Positions 45,590 through 57,490 are shown, numbered from the stretch's first letter. The stretch is DNA of 64,000 nt from Epiperipatus broadwayi (GCA_028023455.1 JAQFVV010000002.1:29891725-29955724); one strand, 5' to 3'. Translations and numbers: made by a program. Notes: generated by a model from the letters alone, not told the origin.

Positions 45590-48058
45590 AATTGGAACTG
45601 GAAATGTGAGATCTTTAAAAAAAGTGTAGAAAGCTTGAAAATTTAAAGAAATGAAAAGATGGGGAGCTGGAAACTGCAACTAGTAAGTATAGAATGGTTT
45701 TTCAGGTGGCTAGGATGAATCATCAGCTGTTGGTTTTGTCTTTGATAGAAAAATGGGATAGAGGATTATAGGTATATGGGATGTAGCGAAAAAATGATCA
45801 TGGTAAAGATAAAATCAGAATAAAGAAATATAGCATTAATTCAGATATATAAGTTAACATTGAGTTTTACAGATGAATAAGTTAAAGAAATAACTATGAG
45901 GGTAAAACATAATGAAAATATGATTATGGGAGATTGGAATATTGTGGTTGGGAAGGGAAAATAAAATCATGAGGAAATTTTAGTCTTTGCATAAGAAATG
46001 AAAGAGAAGAACGAATCATCAAATTTTCTAAAAATCATGATCTTGTTATTGCAAGCACATTGTTGGAGAAACCATGAAAAATGCCAAGAAATGATGGAAA
46101 TTATCATTTCAATTCCATTTTAATTCAAGATATTCAAATTTTGCAAAAATTATAAGGGCAGATGTGCTGAACACATTCTGATTAAGACTAGATGGAAATC
46201 ATTAAAGTTAAATCAGCTAAAATGGTGCAACTAAATTTCATAAAGGTGATGGATGAGTTTTCATATAAAAAACTAGATAATGGTAGCATAAATTTTTGAC
46301 AGATGATAAATAGTGAACAAAGGAATTCAAGTAAAAGAGATAGATGTTTTGGAAAGAAGAATTGTGAATAACAGAAAAAAATTTGAACATAATAGAAGAA
46401 TATAGATAAATGCAAAATGGCAAAAGATAAATATAGAAGATGTAAAAATTAAATTAATAGAGAAACTAAAAATGCACAGATGTGATATGTAGAAAATTCT
46501 TGTAAAAAGATAGATAAAATAATGAAAAGAAGAAACATATAGGAAAATTAGAAGACATTTTGAAGTTAGAAAGAAAGCATCAAATACAATTGGAAGCAAA
46601 AAAAGTGTTGGTTGATCAATATGAAATTGAGGAATGATCCCATAAATATGGGATAACTCAATAATCGAAAAAGAATGTCAAGTGGATTATAATGAGCTGT
46701 ACCAACAATTTTGAGATATGAATCTTATGAGGAACTGAGATCAAGGAAATCTGTAGGAATTATAGCTGAAATATTCAAATCCTTGAAGAAATGATGCAAA
46801 AACAATCATTTATAAATTACTGTGATATATATAACTGGAGAAATGTCTTCAGATTTTGAGAATGTATCGACAGTTCCAAAAAAGGAGGCAAGCATAAAGA
46901 ATGCAGAATTTTGAGCTTGTTCAGTTATGCTTTAAACATTTTAACTAGAATTATTTACTGGCAAATTGAAAATAAGATTTGAAGAAAATTTTTTAGACGA
47001 TCATTTTGGATTTAGCAAAGCAATTTTGAGCTTTCATATATTAAAAATAAGAGAAATAATAATGACTTTTGTTAATATAGAAGAGGCGTTTGATAATGTG
47101 GACTGGAACATAGTGTTTAAACATTAGGAAATATGAAAATAAATTTTGAAGACAGATGGTTCTCGGAAAAGGTGTTGTTAAAATAAGAAAAGGTCTAAGA
47201 CAAGATTGTGATCTATGGCTTTTCAATGTTTATATTGGAAATCGTGAGAGAATTTAATAGTAATATAAAGGGTTTGAAAATAAATAGCAAACTATTTAGT
47301 AGTATTTGCTTTGTGGATATGGTTTTAATAACAGAAAATGAATTTGATGATAAATGAATTTTTGATGATCTATTGAAAAAGTAGTGCAATGTGAAAATTA
47401 GAGAAAAAAAAATGGCAACAAAATATTCTAGAGGAAAATAAGGTGAACATAGCATGATGCAAAGAGAAAGACTAAAACATATCACAGCTGTTACATATAT
47501 GGGTAGCTTAATAACATCAAATGGTAGAAATAGCAGAAATGTAAATATTAGAATTGCACAAACCATAATAATTTTTTAACAGAAATGAAATCTATATACA
47601 TGAAATCTATATACATATATATAATAAACATCTGTATACATATATATTCCTCCACATTAAAAATTTTATCAAGGATTTACAGTATAAGCTTTTATGCATC
47701 AGAAATGTGGACACTATTCGGATATGAAAAACAAATTAAAAGCCTCAGAGATTAGGGTGTTGGTGCTGCTTAATGAAATATTATGGATAGCTGGAATGAA
47801 CAGTGAGGAAATGTCGAGTATGATTGGGGAAGATAGAACTATTTTGGAGGTCATTACTCGAAGATAGAGAATGGTCATTGATTTAGATGAACGATAGAAG
47901 GAATGCCAACAAGAAGACTTAGAATAGAATGTGTGGATGCAATTAAAGTTAAATGGTATATAGATTTGTAAAAGATCTCGTGAATGGAGAGAAGACTGAA
48001 GAATTACATTGCCCCAAAACTTGTAGGTTGAAAAGAGAAAGAAGCATAGTTTGGTCAT
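45590..48058 (+). pseudogene. RTE-type LINE, near full-length ORF, decayed
   Basis: Pieces in changing frames appear in the right order. Endonuclease start: G-N-V-R-S-L near 45600, G-D-W-N-I-V-V-G near 45930 and R-N-E-R-x-E-R-I-I-K-F near 45993. Reverse transcriptase: F-V-N-I-E-E-A-F-D-N-V-D-W near 47067, where the catalytic E-K-A-F-D motif is expected, and a V-D-M-V-L-I box near 47315. The C-terminal R-T-I-L-E-V-I-T-R-R follows near 47830. Stops and frameshifts are everywhere. Several minus-strand ORFs here (46188-48058) are shadows. It lies in the sense orientation in the GEMIN6 intron. Confidence 0.75.
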
Positions 48059-48499
48059 AGTACTTTGTTACTCTTTTTTTTGTCAGTGAAATTAAAATTG
48101 ATTGCCTATTACTTAACCACTTTGTTCTTTACATCCAAGATATATGCTTTATGTAAAATTACTTAAATCATATTTACAAAATGGATAAGGAAATTTTCTG
48201 ATTGGTTAGAAGTTATGGATTGGAGAAATGGGTTAAAGTTGGAGAGATCTTCATCCTGCCACTAGATCGATCAATTCAGGATGATTATTTTTTTCTTATA
48301 ACGGACATTAATTACATTATTTATGATAAATAAATTAATCTTGAACCCTAGCTTTTCATTCTGCAAATCTCTACCATATGTTCATATTTTCAAATTTGAC
48401 AATTGTTATTTGTGTTCTAGTTAGTTTTGAATAATTATTAGGATATTTTGAAGAATTAAGTTATTACTTGACAAAATAATGTCTTTTTTTTTTTTCTAG

Positions 48500-48860
48500 T
48501 ATTATTTTGGTAACTTTTGTTTACGGACAGAAACACCTGGATATTGTTATTGGACATGCGATAAAATCAGTTTCAGTATTAAATTCTGAAGTAAAATATA
48601 AAGAAGAATTGGATGGATTATTTCGGAGCGACGAGCCTGTTCTGAGTAAGGACGTTTGCCAGCAGCGGAAAAAGATATTAAAATCTTGGTTAGTTAAGAA
48701 TCATATTCCAATTGATGAAGAAGATGATACAGGTATTCTAAAAATATCTGATGCAGTAACAATACACCCCCCTTATGATGTTAATAGTTGTATCAGTAAT
48801 AACGAAATTGTTTTATCTCGCTTGCAGAGACTAATTCAATCAATTCCTGTAAATAACTAA
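48500..48860 (+). CDS. GEMIN6: Gemin6, exon 2 (rest of Sm-like domain and C-terminal domain)
   Basis: Completes the Ser codon from exon 1 and encodes about 120 residues to TAA 48858-48860. I-I-L-V-T-F and I-V-I-G-H-A-I-K-S-V correspond to the inner strands of the Gemin6 Sm-like fold (human G-I-M-G-H-A-V-Q-T-V). L-x-x-L-F-R-S-D and R-K-K-I-L-K-S-W-L-V-K-N-H-I-P-I match the C-terminal half, and V-T-I-H-P-P-Y-D-V plus N-E-I-V-L-S-R-L-Q-R-L-I-Q match its end. Neither domain has a stop or frameshift, so the gene looks functional. A Penelope-like remnant begins 310 bp downstream. Confidence 0.95.
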
Positions 48861-48928
48861 TTTTTTTTTTTAAAGTTAATTATGTGTATATATTGTAAAA
48901 AAAAAATTGTTTTAATGTATTCATAGTA

Positions 48929-48934
48929 AATAAA
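48929..48934 (+). terminator. GEMIN6 polyadenylation signal
   Basis: AATAAA lies 69 bp after the stop codon, in an A/T-rich 3' UTR, and is the first canonical signal downstream. Confidence 0.75.
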
Positions 48935-49172
48935 TTATTTTTTTATAAATACTTCGTATGATTTTATAATATACAATCTTTTTTAAGTCTAATAGAATGT
49001 CTCTATGATTTGATAAATTAATAAATTCACAAAGTATCATCTATTTTCAAAAGCTCATTTTCACTACAACTTGGGAAAACCAAGCATATAAGGTTAAATA
49101 CCAAGACATATGTGTCAGCAGAAACATAGACAAGCTAGACTACTGTATGATAGTTAAACCTTTAGAAGTATG
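48935..49172. other. Spacer between GEMIN6 and the PLE remnant
   Basis: Nothing recognised; AT-rich. Confidence 0.5.
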
Positions 49173-49907
49173 AGGTCTGACACATCCCATTTCTTACGCA
49201 CCCCGATCTCACAAACTTGCAGCCCTCTCTTCCTTCATGTTTAGAAATCATAATTTGTGTAAATATGAGGCAGGTAAAAGAAATAATATCATTAATTACA
49301 TTGCAGATTTAATAAAAATAGGACACACTCAATCACCCATCAACAGAAAAGTTAATAAATATTTTTATAAAATAAACCATAATTATAAGAAAAAAAACAA
49401 ACCGAGAATCCTAATCCCATACATTCATTCAACAGTCAAAAGCATTATTAACAAACTATCATGTGACTTTGAAGTCACTTTCCATTCACCTCCTAATACC
49501 AATAGATTTATCAATAACACCAAAGTCAGGATTAAACCCGAACTCACCCCTCAAGTTGTATACAAAATTACCTGCCCCCAAAGAAACTGCATGGCAACAT
49601 TATGGAGAAACTAAAAAAAAACATTGCAACCAGAGTAGCTCAACATAGATACCTCTACAGCAGGGCCAAAACTAAGTTTGAAGGCAATTCAATTTTCGTT
49701 GAGCACGAGAGAGCCACTGGCCATGCCTTCCTATCCTCCACAGCCAGTGTTATCTGTTCTGAAAGAAACGACATTAAACTCAAAATCAGGGAGGCTTACT
49801 ACATAGTGGGTGACCCTGCAGCAATCAATAGAAGAGGCCTGCTTTTCTCTATCTCAAAAATGGTATATGTAGCATCTTCACATGAATTTGCATTAACATC
49901 GTTATAG
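49173..49907 (+). pseudogene. Penelope-like element 3' part: RT C-terminus and GIY-YIG endonuclease
   Basis: From about 49173 the frame reads H-P-I-S-Y-A-P-R-S-H-K-L and on to the 49237-49614 ORF, resembling the C-terminal thumb region of Penelope-like reverse transcriptase, followed by a linker. V-V-Y-K-I-T-C-P (49558-49581) is the usual entry to the GIY-YIG domain. The Y-x-G-E-T-K motif is split by a frameshift around 49592-49616. In the 49602-49907 frame come T-R-V-A-Q-H-R, E-H-x-x-A-T-G-H-A-F and an I-R-E-A-Y-Y-I block, all typical of PLE endonucleases. The polymerase core is missing and the frameshift kills the rest. This element type is the best candidate driver for the hammerhead modules. 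Confidence 0.8.
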
Positions 49908-50142
49908 TTCTTAAATAAATTCCAGTAGCCATGAATATGGGACTATGAACTATCCTGAAAGCGCTTGGCAGTAACATTTGGATAATATTATTTATTTTCA
50001 AGCACTATTAATAGCTTCATTATCTATGCGCAAAGCACATATATATATATATATTTAACAAATATAATAACTGTTTTAAATGAAATTAAACCATTAAACA
50101 TCACATGATTACCATTTCTTATGCTTGCTCATAACTGTTATT
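49908..50142. other. Spacer with (TA)n
   Basis: A short TA run lies near 50039-50054; an ACATCACATGATTACC edge of fold-back F1 is at about 50098. Confidence 0.5.
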
Positions 50143-50485
50143 AAAACAGGCAAAACTCTCCATACAGTAGTGCCACTTAGTGCAAGCCAGAGTAATCAAT
50201 GGATGCCAGAAGGCTTGTGCATAAAATCCTTATCTAGTGCCTACTCATATCGCCAGACTAGTTTCTAGCTTGTGGCTTTCATCAGTGAGGAACCTTGGAT
50301 CTGAGAGCAGTCCTCTCAGATCCAAGGCACTGATGAAAGCCTCAAGCTAGAAACTAGTCTGGGGATATTGGATGAGTAGGCACTAGATAGGGATCTTATG
50401 CACAAGCCTTCTGGCATCCATTTATTACTCTGGCTTGCACTGAAAGACACTGCTGTATGGAGAGTTTTGCCTGTTTTAAAATGAA
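50143..50485. repeat. Fold-back F1, best-preserved copy
   Basis: Two arms of about 165 bp: TTAAAACAGGCAAAACTCTC at the left is mirrored by AGAGTTTTGCCTGTTTTAA at the right. Inner blocks CTCAGATCCAAGG/CCTTGGATCTGAG meet at about 50311. Non-coding. Confidence 0.92.
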
Positions 50486-52315
50486 ATTACATGTATTTTT
50501 TTTTGTTTCGCTAATTGGTGGTCATTGTAAGTTTTATTGTTGCATGTTTGTGAAGTTTAATATAATGATGATGTGGGGGATTCAAATTCCTGCATATTAA
50601 AAAAAAAATATTAATTTTAAACTCAAACCAAGCTTACCAAATTAATTACAGGTTTGATCTTTTAGTAACCTTAGTTATAATCTAATTATAGGCACATTTA
50701 CCTTTCTAGAGAAAATATGGTATAATATCAAACAAAGTGTGCATAACCATCTAATATTAAACAAAACTGAATAACTATCGCCAACCCATCAGCACTGAGT
50801 AAACCATCGGACTCTGCAGGACAATGCAAGCCATCAGATGACTTGGTCAATTTTTCTTATATTCATATCTATTTAATATTAAATGTTATCTTCTCTTCTG
50901 GCGTTATTAATCTATGTGATGGTGTGACTATTCATTTATAATCAAAAAGAAACTTATTGCTAGCAGCAATTTTGATGAGATTACATTAATTCTTACGGAA
51001 CTAATGATGAAATTTTACAGCAAATATTACAATCTCATACGATAATAGACTATTCTTAAAGTTAAAAAAAATCTATCTTCTTCAACAACTTCCTAAACCA
51101 AATGGGTTGACAAATATATTTTTTAGGTATTAAAAATACTTTTCTTAGTATATTTGTGTTTACTTCTGTGCAAAATACAGACTGAATAATGTTTTGATCT
51201 TTTATCTAAATCACTCATTAAAACTATATGAATGTCCGTCAATTTAAGAAATTTAATGGGATTTAAAATGTCTTTCATGGTGAAAAACATGTTACGAATA
51301 TTCTCACTTTGTTGATATGAATTAATAGACCATTACATTTATAAAAATAATTCTGAGGTCAGTTACTTAGGCAGTCATGTGATGAATAGGATTGAGCAGA
51401 CTATATGATTGTCCCTTAATCGTAAGAAATTTAAACGAGTCAGAAAAACATAATGAAAAATATGTTAGAAATTCTTTCAATTTGCTGATGTAAATTAATA
51501 GATTATAATCTGTAGTCAGTTTCTTAGGGAGTCATAATGTCCAAGCATTTAAATTAGGATTGTGCGTAATAGCATCATTTAATCAACAAAACTGACCCCA
51601 TTTCCCCAACTGGGAATAACTCCAGGAACCCTTGCAAATCATTACTTCTGCACTGACGTGCACAAGGCATAAAGACTTAAATAAGGAAAATCACACCAAA
51701 TTTGTTATTAATCTTCTATATTCCTATATAAATGTGAAAGTTTGTTTGCTTGAGATTTTATAAAATATTGCACCAATCTTGCACAATTTTCTTTTTTTAT
51801 ATAGAATTTTATTAGCCTATATTTTTTTACTTTATGATCCTTGTTTTAAAAAGATTTGTAATTTGCAATATAAAAATGTATAAAAAATCTACATTGTAAC
51901 TGACGAATGACATCATAAAAATTAAAAAGGGGGCAGCACTGATTAAGATATGGAAGTTATGTTGAGGACACATCACATCTTGGAAATTTTTTTAATGAAA
52001 AATAGTTTTTCATAAAGCAAGATAAAATTTGATTTTGTACCATATTTAATTTTTCATTTGAATGATACTTTAGATTAGTTATAAGAATGAATTTAATAAA
52101 CTTATAGGATTTCAGTTTAAATATGTATTTAACACATTTAAAAGTAAAATTTTAAATAGCATGGATTCAGAAAAAAATTACTACTGAATTTGATAAACTT
52201 TTGCTATGAAATTAATACTTTTTAGAGTGTCCGTTTAAATATATTTAACATGTGAAAAAGTAAATTTTAAAATGCCACAGAAATACTATTGAATTTGACA
52301 AACTTTTACTATTTT
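50486..52315. other. AT-rich stretch, nothing recognised
   Basis: No gene. A weak internal repeat links 51230-51310 and 51410-51490 (GTCCGTCAATTTAAGAAATT against GTCCCTTAATCGTAAGAAAT), an old direct duplication about 180 bp apart. Confidence 0.45.
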
Positions 52316-52403
52316 CCTTTAAATATAGGGGATTTGAACACAGACTTTCAAGCACCCTTCAACTATTCACACTATCTCGTAGTACTGACACACATGTAGA
52401 AAA

Positions 52404-52468
52404 GATAAATAACCACCAATATACATATATTGTGCTAAACCAGCATTCATCAGTTGGTCTAGATTATC
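52404..52468 (-). ncRNA. Decayed hammerhead ribozyme (copy K)
   Basis: Stems I and II and CTGATGA remain, but the GAAA box is changed to AATA on the minus strand. Predicted inactive. Confidence 0.65.
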
Positions 52469-52803
52469 TCTCACCCATATATATAATCAGTGCTCAGATT
52501 ATATTAAGATAGCAAATCTTCCTAATTTATGGAAAGGCTTCAATCTATTCCAACTCTTCAGCCATCCATTCTATTGAAAATCTGATGATGGAAAGACAAA
52601 TTCCATGCTGATGCCAATATTATTGCCATGCCCATGTTGACCTCAAGTCACTCTGACCCCTCATGTATGAGACCTTATCCATTTAAATACATAAAAGAGA
52701 GATAGGCAGGATGCAGGCTTAATGTGTAAGATTTGAAATACAGGCATTCTTCATATGCCTGGAACTTAATTGTAAATAGCACTGATTATATATATGTGTG
52801 AGA

Positions 52804-52869
52804 TGATAATCTAGACCAACTGATGCGTGCTGGTTTAGCACAAAATACATATATTGGTGATTATTTATC
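52804..52869 (+). ncRNA. Decayed hammerhead ribozyme (copy L)
   Basis: The core reads CTGATGC in place of CTGATGA, and the G of GAAA is lost. Predicted inactive. Confidence 0.65.
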
Positions 52870-53025
52870 TTTTTACATGGGTGTGGTCATGTGTATCAGT
52901 AGTATGAGATAGTGTGGAGAGTTGAAGGGTGCTTGAAAATCTGTGTTCAAATCCTCTATATTTACAATTAAGTTCCAGGTAATGAAGAATGCCTGTATTT
53001 CAAATCTTATTCCCCTTTAAGTATA

Positions 53026-53999
53026 TTCTCATGTGATTAAGTTCTAAGTACACCTGGGTCTCGTTTTATGCGGATTATTTTAATGCGATTTTGAAGTTAT
53101 GCAATTCATGTTTCTTAATATCTTTCATACTTCACTACATTTATTAGTTATCAAGAAATTTAAATTATTAATAACTTATTTTGACTTGAATGTTGTATTA
53201 GCAGCTAACGTGAATATGGCCTGAATTGTATTTAGAATCTTAGCTTCTATGTAAATAACCTACTTATACTAATGAGTAAATAATAATAATAGATTTATAC
53301 TTACGTATAAAAATATCGCAATAAATATTCAAAAATTTTAAACTTTTAAAACGTATTTTGTTAGATATAACAGAAATAAATAATTTTTTAGATTGTTAAA
53401 ATAAATAATGAAGATTTTATTGATTTTGTAAACAGAAAATAAACTTTCTAATGATAATGTATAATCTTTTTGTTTTGATTGCGATCTCGTTTTTTTTAAT
53501 ATAGAAGCAGAAAACCATTAACATAGCACAAGACTGAAAGTGGTGCTAGTTGTACATCACATCACGAATCTGATTTCTTACCAGTTCACAAACGAACGCA
53601 TATTGTCAAATAGCAGTAATGATTAAAATATGTATGAAAAAATGTAAAATTAAATACTGTAGTTAATAAAAAAAGTTTGTCTTGTATTAATTTTTTTCAA
53701 ATATTTGATTTTTTATTACTCATACTTTATTTCCTTATTTTTTAAATGCGAATTTTAAAGTAATTTTTCCTTGTTGCTTTGCTTTTATGCGATTTCTGAA
53801 AATTGCAGAACCTATCCCCCATTTTTCAAGGTAAGTTAAGTCTATTTTTGTGCGATTTCTTTTGTGCGCATTTTCTGAAGAACCTATCTACCGCATAAAA
53901 TGAGACCCAGGTGTATATTTAATTAACATACGAGAAAATAAATTTTACAATGGTGTGGGTATTTGACTGATTTTAAAGGTATTAACTTTCATATAATAA
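53026..53999. other. AT-rich stretch with a weak inverted repeat
   Basis: ACACCTGGGTCTCGTTTTATG (53050) is mirrored by CATAAAATGAGACCCAGGTGT (about 53895), so 53050-53915 is bounded by ~20-bp inverted ends; AATGCGATTT near 53087 likewise has a partner near 53850. This suggests an 860-bp inverted-end element with no coding capacity. Confidence 0.6.
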
Positions 54000-55390
54000 T
54001 ATGTTGGATTATTTCCATCATCTATCGGTAAATGTTGAATGTATAGAGAATTTCAAAATTTACTTGAATTTTCCAAATACAAACAACTTGTTAGTAATAA
54101 TACACAAATAGACAATATAGGTTAATAATTACACAATGTTTCGAATAGTAGTATTCTCCACTCTTCTTCAGATGTTGTTGGCCTGACCATTACAGTATTA
54201 GCATACGAGTCAAACTTTTAGATTCTTCAATATTGAATTTTAAAACAATACTCTAACCAACTGAGCTACGTAATGACTAACCTGTGTTTATTTGTGTGTT
54301 ATTACTATTGTTTGTATTTGAAAAGTTTAAATAAATTTTAAAATTGTCTATACATTCAACATTTACTAATAGATGGAAATAGTCCAACATTGTCACATCT
54401 AATATACCATCATCACATGCCTTCAGGCAAATACCTATCATAATTTCTGCCTTTGATAGAATAGGTCAGTTGGTTAATGCGTTGCCTTAAAATTCGATAT
54501 TCGAGAATGTAAAGGTGAAAGTTCGATCCTTATGCTAATACTGTTACTGGTCAGTCCTGCACTATCTGAAAAAGAGTGGAGAATACTACTATTCAAAACA
54601 TTGTGTAATTACTAAGCTGTGTTGTCTCTCTGTGTGTTATTAGTAACAAGTTGTTTGTATTTGAAAAGTTTAAATAAAGTTTTAAAATTTTCTATACATT
54701 CAACATTTACTGACAGATGATGGAAATAGTTCAACATATTATCACATTTAATATAACATCATCACAAGTCTTCAGTCAAATATCATATTATTATTAATTT
54801 TGCCTTAGATAGAAAAGCTCAATTCCTTAACATTTGAGAATCTAAAGGAGAAAATTTGACTCTTATGCTATTATCACTGGTCAGGTCAGCAACACCTGAC
54901 AAATGGAGAATACTACTAAAAATGTTGTAATTACTAATCTGTGTTGGCTCTTAGTGTATAATTACTAATAAATTGTATTTCAAAAGTTTAAATAAATTTA
55001 AAAAATTTCTATACATTCACCATTTACTGATAGATAATGGAAATAGTCCAACATATCACATCTAATATACCATGATCTCAAACCTTCACTGTAATTTTTG
55101 CCTTTGACAGAATAGCTCATTTGGTTAAAGCATTGCCTTAAAATTTGATATTCGAGAATCTAAAGATGAAAGTTCAATTCCTATGCTAATATCGTCATTG
55201 GTCAGACCAGTAACACCCGAAGAAGAATGGAGAATACTATTATTCAAAACATTGTTAATTATTAACCTATATTGTCTATTTGTGTTATTACTAACAAGTT
55301 GTTTGTATTTGAAAAGTTTAAATAAATTTTAAAATTTTCTATACATTCATCATTTACGGATAGGTGGTGGAAATAGTTTAACATATGACA
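54000..55390. repeat. Fold-back F2 array with four tRNA-derived SINE units
   Basis: A left arm (54000-54280) has the minus orientation (GGATTATTTCCATCATC, ACCAACTGAGCTACG). It is followed by plus-oriented units of about 320-340 bp, each ending TAACAAGTTG-like, TTTGAAAAGTTTAAATAAA, then GATGGAAATAGTCCAACAT. The AAAAGTTTAAATAAA block recurs near 54320, 54664, 54985 and 55313. tRNA-like heads: 54240-54280 (-), 54460-54545 (+), 54805-54880 (+, decayed), 55105-55190 (+). Confidence 0.8.
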
Positions 55391-55867
55391 AATAATATAT
55401 CATCATCATAAACTTTTAGGCAAATATTAACTTCTATAACTTAACCAAAATACAAATATATATATATATGATAAAACGATAGGCTAAATATTAAAAAAAA
55501 TAAATGCAAGTTAGATTCCCATTAATTATCTTCTAAAAAATATGAACTACAATAATTAATAGATATCCTATTTATTTTACACTAAAAAAATTTTTTTTTT
55601 CAACTACAAGTGGGGTTTTTATATTTAACTTGGGTTCGGGAATTAATTAAGTCTATCCCTTATAAAAAAAAAGAGAGAAATTAAATTGATTTCTGGGACA
55701 TCCTTTTCCCCACCATGCTTTTATTTAAAACTAAATATAAAAACCGAAATTGTGGTTGAAGAACAATTATATATTTTTAGGGCAAAATAAATGTTTATTA
55801 TAAAGCATTTTTTCAATATCTATTATTGAGTTTTTAGCATTAAGATTGTAATCAAAATGATGCTAAA
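55391..55867. other. AT-rich stretch, nothing recognised
   Basis: No feature is supported. Confidence 0.5.
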
Positions 55868-56010
55868 ATATAACATAAAATAACCACATTCCACTCTTTT
55901 GACACTTTGAAGCAAAATATATTTATTAATATTAGTTTTGACTTCCTTAATAAATATATTTTGCTTCAAAGTGTCAAAAGAGTGGAATGTGGTTATTATA
56001 TGTTATATAT
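55868..56010. repeat. Fold-back, arms ~60 bp
   Basis: The TAACATA..ATAACCACATTCC...AAAATATATTTATTAA arm is mirrored across a short centre near 55940. Arms are almost perfect, so the element is young. Confidence 0.88.
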
Positions 56011-56989
56011 TAGAAAAGCAAAAATAAAGAAGGAAAGATGAAGAGAAGTTATTGATGCTAAAATACTTTTAATGTAAGTATTAGTTCAAGTTGTTTGGTT
56101 TTGTTCATTTATACACTGCTCCATATTTAAAAAACTAGATAATCTATCTAAAATATTTTATTATATTGCATTACCATTGATTAAAAGAAATGTACCAACT
56201 TTAAATAAATTATATTGAATATAAATATACTAAATCTTGATTTAAAATTTTTTTTTCTACTTTCAGTAAAATCATTTAATTGAAACCACATGTATATACC
56301 GCCCTCTCACGTGCATTACTAAAAACTTATTGAAGTGATAAAGTTATTTTAAATTTGACATAAAAATATTTGAAATTTCATCTATTCACTGCTTTGTATT
56401 TACCAGCTTGAGTATACTTGCTGTGGTCGGTATCTTCTTTATCAGTCTATCTAGTTTGCGGCAGTTAAAATACTTTTTAAAATTTTATTAACTATAAATA
56501 ATTTTTTTTTGTTTCTTTGATGACAACTAGCTTTAAATATATCCTTTTAATGACATCAAATTCAAATACTAATATTTTGTTAACTTTTTGAGTAAATAAA
56601 CTACATATAATAAACAAAGCTCTGTTATCATAAGTAAGAACTTTGTATAGATATTTTTTTTTAAAAAAATGTTTATTTTTAAAATTGCTATCGCTTGAAA
56701 GTTTACATTTGTAATGCATAGTTAAAATTATTTGTAAATTATATAGAAGAGATTTAATTGTAAAAACAAAATGTTCAAATATGGAAAAATATTTGTTAGA
56801 GTTGATAAGTCCAATTCAAAATAGACCCGAGTTTTCAACTAAACAGATTAAGATAAACCTACTTAAAATATTTTAGTTTCACATTATATTCCAGTAATTT
56901 ATATCAAATTACCAAATTTGAACAAATTATATTGAATATAAATATATTAAACCTCAGTATTTTCCTGAAGTTTTGTGATGATGGTATGG
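56011..56989. other. AT-rich stretch, nothing recognised
   Basis: The minus-strand ORF 56492-56719 is low complexity. No gene. Confidence 0.5.
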
Positions 56990-57195
56990 TGTTCTAGTTG
57001 TATTTTTATATTGGACTATTTCCATCATCTAATACGCATATTTGAATGTCTAGAAAATTTTAACTTTATTTAAATATTCCAAATACATTCAACTGTTAGT
57101 AATAGCACATCAAACAGGTTAGTATATTCACATTTCAAGAGGAATTATTCTCCCCTCTTCTTCAGGTTTTGCTGGCCTGACCAGTGACAGTACTA

Positions 57196-57280
57196 GCATG
57201 GGATTCGAACCTGGGTCCTTAATATTCTTGATTATTGAATTTTAAGGTAATGCTCTAACCAACTGAGCCATCCTGCCATA
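57196..57280 (-). repeat. tRNA-derived SINE head (family 2)
   Basis: The minus-strand mirror of 57407-57490, with the same box A and box B and a few differences. Confidence 0.8.
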
Positions 57281-57406
57281 AGCCAACCTAGTGTGATTAT
57301 ACATAATGTATGGAAACCATTAATAAACTTTGCTCCTAGGAAAAAGTGGAAAAATCAGGAGGAACCTCATAAACAAGTATATGAAATTTCTACTGACTGT
57401 TGCCTT

Positions 57407-57490
57407 TGGCAGGATGGCTCAATTGGTTAAAGCATTGCCTTAAAAGTCAAAAATCTAATGACCCAGGTTCGAATCCCATGCTAGTACCGT
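57407..57490 (+). repeat. tRNA-derived SINE head (family 2)
   Basis: GGCAGGATGGCTCAATTGGTT (box A) and CAGGTTCGAATCCCATG (box B), then ACTGGTCAGGCCAGCAACA and a CTGAAGAAGAGGG tail. Loose tRNA-Lys-like resemblance; the anticodon arm is not intact. Confidence 0.8.

Larger units (their letters stand above)
43026..48499 (+). other. GEMIN6 intron (5.5 kb)
   Basis: A GTAAG donor at 43026 and a T-rich tract ending CTAG (acceptor AG 48498-48499) bound the intron. It contains a fold-back element (44106-44480) and a decayed LINE (45590-48058), both transposon material. Stretches 43030-44100 and 44490-45580 hold nothing recognised. Confidence 0.88.
52328..53013. mobile_element. Retrozyme/PLE-like insertion, inverted pair (copies K and L)
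   Basis: A full minus-strand module (52328-52750) is joined to a partial plus-strand module (to 53013). Direct repeats CCTTTAAATATA (52316-52327) and CCTTTAAGTATA (53014-53025) flank it, a 12-bp TSD with one change. Ends read GGGGATTTGAACACAG and CTGTATTTCAAATCTTA. It is an older subfamily, diverged from 24401-25744. Confidence 0.8.

Noticed and set aside
46188-48058. Cluster of minus-strand ORFs (60-117 codons)
   Set aside because: All lie antisense to the decayed LINE; Phe/Ile/Ser/Leu-rich composition is typical of the reverse of A-rich LINE DNA.
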